A DNA stretch of 64,000 nucleotides. Source: Lepidodermella squamata (taxonomy: Eukaryota > Gastrotricha). Positions 46,469 to 54,962 of this stretch are shown one piece after another; within the stretch, counting starts at the first letter, position 1, and the number at the start of each line of letters is the position of its first letter. The stretch covers positions 4,712,001-4,776,000 of the forward strand of contig JBLDXI010000009.1 in assembly GCA_047495785.1 (NCBI GenBank), given 5' to 3'. Below the pieces are notes generated by a model. That model had not been told where the DNA came from. It ran no database searches and was given only the letters and a program-made list of their open reading frames with translations. A program made the position numbers and the translations under genes.

Positions 46469-47775
46469 ATGATCAAGGAAATTACGACGGGTTGCTCAAT
46501 TATCACCATTTCAGCCATACTGCTTGCTGGCATCGACTGTGCATCTGGCTATCGAAAATACCTGGAAGTTCCTCTAGTGGCTCAACTAGCCGATGCAAGT
46601 CGGTTGAAAGAGATTTTCTTCGAAACCTGCCCTCAAGTTGCGTCGACAGACCTCGACTTCGAAACAGCTTACACAAAAGGCAGCAAACTCATCGAAGTCG
46701 GAATTTCCATGACAATTCACCATTTCATTGAAATCAACGATTTACAAAAACGGCTGTCGCTTTTCATTGACACTCGAGCTACTTGGAACTTGCCCTGCAA
46801 TTCAACCTTGTATTGTTCTAAACTAAAAGAAGCCGGGGCGTTTTTACCCGGGGAGAATTACAAAAATTGTAGCAAACGGTTCCCGGACTACCAGTTTTGG
46901 ATGCAGAAGAAGGACGTATGGTATCCTGTTCTCATCCATAGAAATGCTGTCATCGATGCTTTTGATGTTATGAAGTAAGTTTGCTTCGCTATGTCATAAT
47001 TTTCCTAATTCATTTGTTTCATAGCGAAATCACGGATGCTAGGATTAAGATTCATCCATTTGCTTCGAAAGGAAAGTTCACTAGTAGAGGTCGAATCGAC
47101 ACTGCATGCGACTCTTTTTCCTTTACGAAATTTCCCTACGACCAGCTGCAGTGTGATCTAGACTTCGAAGCTGCGAATCGGGCTGAAATCGATAGATACA
47201 ACGTATCAGAATTCACGACTTATGGTGATGTAAGTGAGTTAACGGGAGATACCGAGACTTGGCAAATCATTCCGCCACTCGAATCTATGGTTGACATAAT
47301 CTTTGACGGGAGTACTTACAAAACTCAGTTGTTTTTCCGGGTTCGATTCAGGCGAAAACCATTGTATGTTGTTCTTCACACGGTAGTGCCAACGTATGCG
47401 TTGTATATTCTGCAAATTTCATCTCTGATTTTCCCGGCTAAGGTGCCTGATAGGCCGGTGTTCAGTATGACAAATGTCCTTGCTTTCTCTGTTGTTCTTT
47501 CAATTGTATTCGAAAGTATCCCTGATACTTCAGAGCCGGTTCTTCTCGTCTATCTGGTGACCTTCAATCTCGGTTTTGGCGTCATAATCACAATTTACAG
47601 TTTGTTAACTTGTAAATTCGCCTATGAAAACAAAGCTCTGGCGAAGAAGGCGATCAAAATTACGAAAACGTGCCAAATTTCATTAGTGAACCTGATGGAC
47701 TATGTCATGCTTGCTGCTACTGTTTTTGTGTCAATTGTTGTCCATGGCATTCTTTATGCAATCATGTCGAGTTGA
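46469..47775 (+). CDS. Pentameric ligand-gated ion channel subunit, group C, member 4
   Basis: Exons 46469-46974 and 47025-47775 (50-bp intron, phase 2) encode 418 residues, the longest of the cluster because of a longer signal and leader region ('MIKEITTGCSIITISAILLA'). Markers: 'VAQLADASRLKEIFFETCPQ', 'NDLQKRLSLFIDTR', 'WNLPCNSTLYC', 'NYKNCSKRF', Cys-loop of 14 residues ('CDSFSFTKFPYDQLQC'), 'FEAANRAEIDRY', M1 'VVPTYALYILQISSLIFPAK', M2 'VPDRPVFSMTNVLAFSVVL', 'IPDTSEPVLLVYL', short linker 'CKFAYENKALAKKA'. Confidence 0.93.
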
Positions 47776-48932
47776 TTTTCCTACGCAGATGAGTAAAAGA
47801 ATATGGTTTTTACATTTTATGAGGCTCTTGAGCAATGACAAATCATCAAGTAAATGTCAATTGAATCAGCAGATTGCACGTAAAAGCATGTAAAATGTTG
47901 ATCAGTTAGAAAATTGCCGCAACTGACTTTTATTTAATGTCGAAAGGTTCGCGTACAGTGAATACCCAGCATGTTCGTTATTCGTTGATCTCCTGGAAAC
48001 CGGGAATCAAGCAAGGTAACTAGAGAGGCATGATTTGAGCTCAACTGAAGGTAACGAATTGAACTGCTCTCCAACCTATTATTATTATTATTACAATCAA
48101 GAATCACTTGAAGAAGTTTCTTTCGAAGTTTATTGTGACTTCACAAAGGAAACTATTTCCAAGTTCCAGCAAGAGCCAGTGCTGTCCGCAAAATTGACTG
48201 CCCTGTTCCTTACAGGAGGTGCGATCTGGAATTATGGAGCTGCCATTATTTTACTGTATTTGCCGAAATGAATAGTCAAGTCAACTAAAAAAGCGAGCGA
48301 AGCAAGAGAATTTTGAAGATTTTCTATCAAAACACGCTCAGAAATATCTCTAAATTAACAGTGGGATGAATTCTTATGTTGTTGCCTGACCCAGCCGAGC
48401 TGGAGGGGATGCGATCCCCCATCCCCGCTGAAAGTCGCACACTAGTTCATTAGTTTTCGTGACGCAGACATTTTAATTAAATCAATCATTTAATTTGCGC
48501 TTTCTTTGATTTGCTTCGAGAGGGCCTCTTTTCGTTTCCTTGCAATTAAATCGTGGAACTGAAGATTACTAATTGTTTGTTAGCCTTTCTCTCTCACCTA
48601 TGCGCCGAAGGATGGATCTTTTCTGAAGGTAGGTAAACATTATTTCAGCCCTGGTGTAAGAAAGCCCAAAATGGTGTCGACTTTTTCTCCTTCAAAGCTA
48701 TAAGGAAGTTGCATGTCCCATTGCATATTAGTTCGAAATACTCAGTTAACTAAAATGCTTTATCTCTAGCTGGCAAGATAGAGTTTTCCTCCTGAAATAT
48801 TCCGTGAATCTAACAGAAAGACTTGGAGAATTTATCGGTCATAGATTACAATTTTGAAATTTGAGATAGATAACCTTTGGTGGTCTTCATAATTCGAAAA
48901 ATTTTCAAATTGCTCGATAGCATATCCCGAGA
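47776..48932. other. Intergenic stretch
   Basis: No gene recognised. A plus-strand frame at 48035-48271 contains a six-tyrosine run from a TAT repeat and a hydrophobic end, but has no ATG near its start and no splice support. Confidence 0.45.
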
Positions 48933-50233
48933 ATGTGCAGGTTTTTTGCATTGGTATGCCTTATCCTGACGAGCACGATCGTGATCTTAGCCGCTAACGA
49001 TTCCAAAGCTATGCCCCCCATCAGAGTTGTGCCGCAACTTGCTAATACGAGCATAATCAAACGCATTTTCTTTGAAAGTTGCCCCGAGGTTGCGTCGACT
49101 GATCTCGATTACGAAACGGCCTATTCAAATGGCGGTAATAAACTCATCGAAGTTGGAATCTCGCTAGCCATCCACCACTTTATCGAAATCGACGACCTAG
49201 ATCAGCGGCTGTCTCTTTTTATCGACACGCGAGCAACGTGGACTTTGCCTTGCGATGCTGCACTGTTCTGTAAAAAACTGGAAGAGAGTGGTGGTTTTAT
49301 AGCTGGAGAGAAGATCAACGACTGCGACAAGAAATTCTCCGACTTTCAAATATGGGTTCCGATATCAGGAAGTTGGTACCCGATAATAATCCACAGAAAC
49401 GCAGCTGTTGATGCCTTTGATGTGATGAAGTGAGTTACAGCTGAAAAAATGACAAGATAATATTTCTTGAACCTATCCACAGGTCTATCACTGTTTCGAA
49501 AGTTAAGTTCCACCCATTTTCATCAAAGGGTAAATGGACGAGCAGAGGCCGGATAGATACGTCGTGTAATACGTTTTCATTCGCGAAATTTCCCTACGAT
49601 CAACTGATTTGTGTTCTCGACTTTGAGGCGGCAAACAGAGCTGAAATCATAAGATACAACGTGACTGAATTCATATCATACGAAGATTTAGAAACGTTGA
49701 CTGGCGAGACCGAGACCTGGCAAATTTTGAAGCCCCTTGAAGGCTGGTCGGAAATTTTTTACGACGGCAATACCCACAAAACACAGCTGTTTTTCCGAGT
49801 CCGCTTCAAGCGCAAACCACTGTACATTGTGCTTCAAACTATCGTACCTACGTATGCTCTGTACGTTCTACAAATCGCGGCTCTGATTTTCCCGGCTAAA
49901 ATACCTGATAGGCCTGTTTATAGTATGACCAACGTCCTGGCCTTCGCAGTATTGTTAACTGTTGTTTTCGATAGTATACCTGATACTTCTGAGCCAGTTT
50001 TACTGGTTTACCTCGTCACGATTAATCTCTTCTTCGGCGTGATAATCACAATTTATAGTTTGATTACTTTGAAATTTGCGTATGAATACTCAAAATTAGC
50101 CAAAAGGCCGATACATCTCACCAAAACCTGTCCAATCCAGCTTGTGACTTTGATCGATTATGTTATGCTGGCATTAACTATTTTGGTCTCAAGCGTTGTT
50201 CATGGCATACTGTATAATATTATGATTTCTTAG
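48933..50233 (+). CDS. Pentameric ligand-gated ion channel subunit, group C, member 5
   Basis: Exons 48933-49429 and 49483-50233 (53-bp intron, phase 2) encode 415 residues. Signal peptide 'CRFFALVCLILTSTIVILAA'. Markers: 'VVPQLANTSIIKRIFFESCP', 'DDLDQRLSLFIDTR', 'WTLPCDAALFC', Cys-loop of 14 residues ('CNTFSFAKFPYDQLIC'), M2 'IPDRPVYSMTNVLAFAVLL', 'IPDTSEPVLLVYL'. In the M3-M4 linker it has 'LITLKFAYEY' where its relatives have a cysteine. It ends the channel cluster. Confidence 0.93.
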
Positions 50234-50982
50234 ACCGATTAATCTGGTTCTCTCTTGTCAAAACACGTCAAACTAGCTTACTAGTGCGTTCCATTCCGGG
50301 AAGTAAAGTATGCGTTACGGTCAATTATTTGCAGTTTTTTGGATTTTAGGCACGAATTGTTGAAAGCGCAATGATTTTAGGAATCTTCCTTTTTGCTCCT
50401 TCTTTCGATTGATGCACTGCATGACTTCCTGGTACATTGGCGGTATAACCATTTCAAGGCAATCAGTTGCTAACTTTCCGTCCCTTTGTTCGTAGGCTTA
50501 GACAGAGTTCGATCGCAACTTTTCTCGTTAGCGGAGGGTGATTGTTGTTCCGCCCCTGCATCATCAGAGATTGATAAATGTCGAAACCTTTGAAATACGT
50601 CTGAAATAGGCCGATTGCTATACCGAGGGGTTTGAATATTGGAGAAGGCTAAAGAAGAGAGCAATATAATTGCAAAGAATCTAATGTTTGTAGCCAACCA
50701 CTAAGTAGCTATCTTCATATCCCATTGCTCGCAAGCTCCGAAAACACTTGCCAAAAGCACGCTCACAGCTATTGTCGAGCACAAGAACTGAACGCCCTCG
50801 AGGGATACCTTGAAGCTGAGCATTTTGGAAGAAATATGCCGATAAAGTAATGAAACGGATACTAAAATTCACCATATTTTATTCGATTAAATACAATTAG
50901 AGTATAAAGAAAAAGAGAAAGGGCAGATGATTCGAATTAATAAATCACTGGTTAATTATAAATGCTGAATTCAGCTTTCAGT
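50234..50982. other. Convergent spacer
   Basis: Between the last channel gene and the cellulase gene. Minus-strand frames at 50470-50875 have signal-peptide-like hydrophobic stretches but no consistent ATG or splice structure; not called. Confidence 0.4.
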
Positions 50983-52968
50983 CTATTGCGGCTCAGATCC
51001 AAATTTCAGCTTTCCATTCTCGTAGATGGGAATGCAGGGAGCTGGAGCTTCGTTGTTTGTAAGGCATTTCTTCGAGAAATCTGCTGAGCCATCCAAATTT
51101 CCTGATTTCAGCAGCTGGATGTTGAACTCGGTCTTTCGTTTCGATGCCCATCCCCAGCCTGGGTACATTGAGAATGGCGGGTAGGTAATGTCGCTGTAGA
51201 AAACAGTCTTCGAGCTCTTCCAGGCTTTCCAAGCGCTTATCGTTGAATTTTCCGAGTAGACCGACTGAATCTGCAAATCTCGAATGGTTAAATTCTGAGC
51301 AAGTAGTCGCGTTATGTCGACAAAGTAACGGAACGAGATTAATGTATCCCAACGCGGGGGCCATGACGTCATAGCTTGGGTTACAGTCTTAACTTGATAC
51401 ATCCTGGAATCCTGCTGAGAAACGAATGCTGAAATCGAGAATTCTTGACCCACGGTTTCTTTAGGTGGGAAAGTGGCCGTTAAGGCAGTTTGGCGGTATC
51501 GAGAGACCAAAGCTGCTGCTAGAGCCACCAAACCAGTTTGCATATCAAGCGAGCCTTCAGACTGGGCGGCGTTCATAATGTCATCAGCGTAGTTATCATT
51601 GACATCCGGGCCTCCAACCATCATGTAGTTGATATGACGATTAGCGTCTGGAGTTGCGGTAGAATGGTTCCAAGAACTATGGGTAGCTCTGTGATGCGTG
51701 TGGTTCGGCCATTTCGATCCAAACCCAACCAAATAGCTCATTTGCATCGGATTGCTGCCGAGGACGTAATTCATATGCTTCACGGCGAAATCTTCGTAAG
51801 ATTTAGCCTTCGCAGAGTCGAGGGTTTTGTTCGTATCAGCGTGTACCAACATGAGGAATGCAGCTGACATCGGGAATCGCAATGGGCCCCATGCCATTTG
51901 GTAGACGAAATGTCCATTATTAGTTTTCGGCTGTGTGTTCATGAAGTAATCAGCCCACCATTCAAATTTGGCTAGAGCTTCGGTCGAGTTGGTAAGCCGC
52001 CACAGAAGGTAGAAATTAACAGGATCTTGTGTACTGAAAGAAGGAGCACTAGACGGCCATTCGCGAAGAGCGTCTTGCGTCCTTCTATCAATCTCAGCTC
52101 TATATTGTGACTCATTTGTAGCCATGTACATAGCTAGAGCAGCAAGCAATTGTTCATCCTTGAAATCACCCCAAGATGCATAGAACGGAGCGGCCTCGGG
52201 TATGGAAGCGTCGTACTTTCCTGGGTACTTGATAGAGAAGTCGTAGAGTTCGCGGGCGTGACGTAGCGTTTCAGCTGAGTAGGTACTATTCACATTCCTG
52301 AACAGCATTGAAGTGAAAGCCAGAGCTGCAGACGCTAATCCAGTGACGTCACTTCCAGGCCTATCCGCAGTGACTTTGTAGCTAGTTCGTTGCTTGATAG
52401 GCATGAACTCAGGCGGGCCCCAATAGCCGTGATCAGTTCCATTGCCAACCATAGCGTAGAATTCGTAGGGCGACGGGTGGCATTTGATGAAGTAGTCCGA
52501 GCCCCATTTCACAACATTCAGCAACCGCTGCCATTCTTTACCAGTACTATTGTAAGTCGCCGAGTATTGAACACCACTGAAGGCTAGCATATACATCGAA
52601 TAGGCCATAGGAAGGCTGAATTTGATGAAATCCCCGGCGTCGTAGTAGCCACCGGTCAAATCGAGACCGACGTCTTTGCCGTCATCCATCGCGCTGTTGC
52701 CGCGCCAATTCAGGGTGTTGAAAGTTCCGGTGATGTTTCCAGACATCTGGCCGTAGTAGAAGGTCAGCGACATGCCTAAGACATGGGCGTAGTTGTATAG
52801 CGGCGGAGCACGGGTAGTGGTAGTAGCTTTGGTAGTAGTAGTTCTTGTCGTTGTAGTTTTCACCGTTGTTGTAGTCGTCGGTTTTGGCGTTGAAGTTCGA
52901 GTGGTTTGACAACCAGCCAAGACGACTGATGCGAGAAGCAGCGATGAAATTTGTAAAAGCTTTGTCAT
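50983..52968 (-). CDS. Glycoside hydrolase family 9 cellulase with CBM3-like C-terminal module
   Basis: Endo-beta-1,4-glucanase of the GH9 type, 661 residues in one uninterrupted exon. Order: signal peptide ('MTKLLQISSLLLASVVLAGC'); Thr-rich linker (about residues 24-55); catalytic domain with 'GGYYDAGDFIKFSLPMAYSM' (the catalytic Asp region), 'RPGSDVTGLAS', 'HTHHRATHSSWN' (the conserved His), and near the end 'QSEGSLDMQTGLVALAAAL', which holds the Glu expected to be the proton donor. The last ~140 residues contain 'PPRWDTLISFRYFVDITRLL', 'MYPGWGWASKRKTEFNIQL' and 'LDGSADFS', matching the plan of family 3 cellulose-binding modules known from bacterial GH9 enzymes. A TATA box lies at 53028-53035. 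The lack of introns contrasts with nearly all neighbours. Likely secreted and acting on cellulose, from diet or from the animal's own cellulose. Confidence 0.93.
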   Translation of the reverse strand: MTKLLQISSLLLASVVLAGCQTTRTSTPKPTTTTTVKTTTTRTTTTKATTTTRAPPLYNYAHVLGMSLTFYYGQMSGNITGTFNTLNWRGNSAMDDGKDVGLDLTGGYYDAGDFIKFSLPMAYSMYMLAFSGVQYSATYNSTGKEWQRLLNVVKWGSDYFIKCHPSPYEFYAMVGNGTDHGYWGPPEFMPIKQRTSYKVTADRPGSDVTGLASAALAFTSMLFRNVNSTYSAETLRHARELYDFSIKYPGKYDASIPEAAPFYASWGDFKDEQLLAALAMYMATNESQYRAEIDRRTQDALREWPSSAPSFSTQDPVNFYLLWRLTNSTEALAKFEWWADYFMNTQPKTNNGHFVYQMAWGPLRFPMSAAFLMLVHADTNKTLDSAKAKSYEDFAVKHMNYVLGSNPMQMSYLVGFGSKWPNHTHHRATHSSWNHSTATPDANRHINYMMVGGPDVNDNYADDIMNAAQSEGSLDMQTGLVALAAALVSRYRQTALTATFPPKETVGQEFSISAFVSQQDSRMYQVKTVTQAMTSWPPRWDTLISFRYFVDITRLLAQNLTIRDLQIQSVYSENSTISAWKAWKSSKTVFYSDITYPPFSMYPGWGWASKRKTEFNIQLLKSGNLDGSADFSKKCLTNNEAPAPCIPIYENGKLKFGSEPQ

Positions 52969-53027
52969 TTCGTTATGGAGAATTGAGTTTAAAATTACAG
53001 ATTGAAATGGCTGCGTAAATTAGGGCG

Positions 53028-53035
53028 TATTTATA
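53028..53035 (-). promoter_or_regulatory. TATA box of the cellulase gene
   Basis: TATAAATA on the minus strand about 60 bp upstream of the ATG at 52968, a normal distance for a short 5' UTR. Confidence 0.6.
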
Positions 53036-53274
53036 GCCAGTGCACCAGTGGGCGCATTTAGTTTTTTGCCAAAAAAACCAGCATTCGTGCTGTTTGTTTC
53101 AAATGCTGCGATTAACGTGCGCACTCATTAGGCGACGCTTTTCTCGAAAAAAATGGCGTTCACTGTGGCTGTAACGTCTGTCATGAAGCAATATGTGGCG
53201 GCTTTAGGTTTTGAGACGGTTGTTTTCGTATTTGTTACGAGTCACGTGTTGCAAACGGTTTGACGTTCGAACAT

Positions 53275-53281
53275 TATAAAA
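53275..53281 (+). promoter_or_regulatory. TATA box candidate
   Basis: TATAAAA on the plus strand, preceded by an E-box CACGTG at 53243-53248. It could serve the small ORF starting at 53448. The spacing to the cellulase TATA box suggests a divergent promoter. Confidence 0.45.
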
Positions 53282-53447
53282 GAGTGTTAAAAGTGCCAGG
53301 ATTTAACAAAAGAATGACGTAGAAACCAACGTCAAACCACCCACAAGCAAAAAACTCAAGTTAAGTCTTCACCAAACAAAATACCACAATCCAGTGCAAT
53401 TTTGAAAATCCGAGTCCACGCAAACTCAATATTGCTATGTAAATTTG

Positions 53448-53660
53448 ATGAATGCTAAGTTGGCCGGGTTTTCCAATCGAATGGCGCTAACTTCCGCAGC
53501 GTTTTTCGCATGGTCATGTTTCATGTTTTCGAAACTGCAACTAGCTCACGCAGTTTCTTACCAAGACCTCTACGGTAGCAGGAAAAATGATTTCCGCGTT
53601 AGTGAAAGTTTGGCGGCTGTTATGGTGCCTTATATTTTAGTGTCATTTGTTTTGCAGTAG
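53448..53660 (+). CDS. Small hydrophobic protein, unrecognised
   Basis: A 70-residue frame from an ATG at 53448. It has two hydrophobic stretches ('ALTSAAFFAWSCFMF' near residues 13-27 and 'AAVMVPYILVSFVL' at the C-terminus) separated by a polar segment 'SYQDLYGSRKNDFRVSES', consistent with a small two-pass membrane protein. A TATA box and E-box lie about 170-205 bp upstream. I recognise no family; it could be a chance ORF. Confidence 0.4.
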   Translation: MNAKLAGFSNRMALTSAAFFAWSCFMFSKLQLAHAVSYQDLYGSRKNDFRVSESLAAVMVPYILVSFVLQ

Positions 53661-53803
53661 TCTCAAAAAAGCTGACCCATTTATAACCGAAAATTTAACT
53701 TCGTAATTCACGAACGAATGCATGATAATCAGTAAATGACTTGCGTGATCACTCTAAAATGTCGAAAAATGAGTCGGTATCTAGGCCAATTTTTTAAGGT
53801 CAT

Positions 53804-53970
53804 GTCTATGTGAACACAGAGGATTGTGTATCGCCCATAGGCTATGCGTACACATTGTGTGTGCGTGATTGGCTACTTGAACACTTGCGCGGTTAAATTT
53901 GGCTGTCTGTCACGCACTTTATGTACGCATAGCCATTGGGCGATACACTTTTCCTGTGTTCACATAGCCA
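53804..53970. repeat. Imperfect inverted repeat
   Basis: Arms of about 65 bp share 'TATGTGAACACAG', 'GTGTATCGCCCA' and 'GGCTATGCGTACA' with their complements, with mismatches and small indels; the centre is at about 53885. Probably an old foldback element. No coding capacity. Confidence 0.75.
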
Positions 53971-54214
53971 CATCCATTTTTTAATGGGCTTTTTAACTGG
54001 GCGAATTTGGCTTTATTTCTCTTTACCAATTATTATTTGATTAGGCAGGTTAACAAGGCACATTTCACGCTACTCATGGAAGGAGATAATAAAATTGCCG
54101 AAAAAGCACGTTCTAATGGTTATCAAACGTCGACCCGTTATCACGCATAGCTTTATGAGCTCGATGACACCTCCGAGTACGGATATGTACACAGTCGGTT
54201 ATTAGATCTACAAA

Positions 54215-54508
54215 ATGACAGCCAGGTCATCTAAACACCAAGTAGCTGCAGATCAACCCCGCAACGCCGATGGCCGTTTTGTAAGCTCGAAGCCAACACC
54301 CCAACGTCACCATACAGCCAGACGGGTTCTTTGTAAGTCATGTTACCAGTCCTTTCGAGATTCAAGTGGACTCCGTCGGCACTTATCCAGAGGATGCTGC
54401 AAATCGCTCTCGTCAAAACCTTCTGACGAAGTGATCGAAACTCACCTGGATTGGGCTCGAGCACATGCCAAGTCGCAAAAATCAGGGCGTCTAAAAAAAG
54501 CTCGGTGA
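54215..54508 (+). CDS. Small zinc-finger protein (C2HC type)
   Basis: Single-exon gene of 97 residues from ATG 54215 to TGA, with AATAAA immediately after the stop. The centre holds one finger, 'LCKSCYQSFRDSSGLRRHLS' followed by 'RGCC'. Spacing is C-x2-C-x12-H-x4-C, like a classical C2H2 finger whose last ligand is Cys. The ends are basic and Ser-rich, and the C-terminus 'SGRLKKAR' is positively charged, so nucleic-acid binding is likely. It could also be a fragment of a larger finger protein or of a mobile-element protein. Confidence 0.6.
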   Translation: MTARSSKHQVAADQPRNADGRFVSSKPTPQRHHTARRVLCKSCYQSFRDSSGLRRHLSRGCCKSLSSKPSDEVIETHLDWARAHAKSQKSGRLKKAR

Positions 54509-54962
54509 ATAAAGAAAACAAAATGTTTGATGAGCAGGGTTTTTATTCTCTCTTTTCAGTGTTTTCAGTATTATAAATAAACAAGTATTATAATCTCTGA
54601 AACAAAAATAACTGGCATCGATTTTGTTTAAAATTAAATTTCCAGGATAAGAACACAGTCACTCTTCTACAGTCACATAAGGAAGGATACATTGATTTAT
54701 CCGTAAAATAAGTGGAAATATCTATCGAAAATCAATAGGTTTTAGTCAGCATTTTACATCAGTTACAACGGTGGGTTACAGGGTAATACACATGACAAGA
54801 TAAGTATCACCGTTTCAGCGAATTCGATATTGCCACGACTTTTCTTATCACATCTCATTTTGATCACAGATAACAATGTATAGAAAGGCGAATTTTCAAA
54901 CAACATCATCTCAGGCAGTTTACTCCTTGTTAAGAACCGGCGTTTCATGACATTATCTCTCT

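Noticed and set aside
48035-48271. 78-residue plus-strand frame with a polytyrosine run
   Set aside because: Has no ATG start; the Tyr run comes from a simple TAT repeat; no flanking acceptor in phase.
50470-50875. Minus-strand frames with signal-peptide-like starts
   Set aside because: The better-looking hydrophobic frame has no ATG and I could not find a donor/acceptor pair joining the two frames in phase.
50983-52968. Bacterial lipoprotein signal (LAGC) at the cellulase N-terminus, suggesting bacterial contamination
   Set aside because: The gene has a eukaryotic-style TATA box, the surrounding DNA is clearly animal and continuous, and the Thr-rich linker and codon usage resemble the neighbouring lectin genes. 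The lipobox match is probably coincidental.
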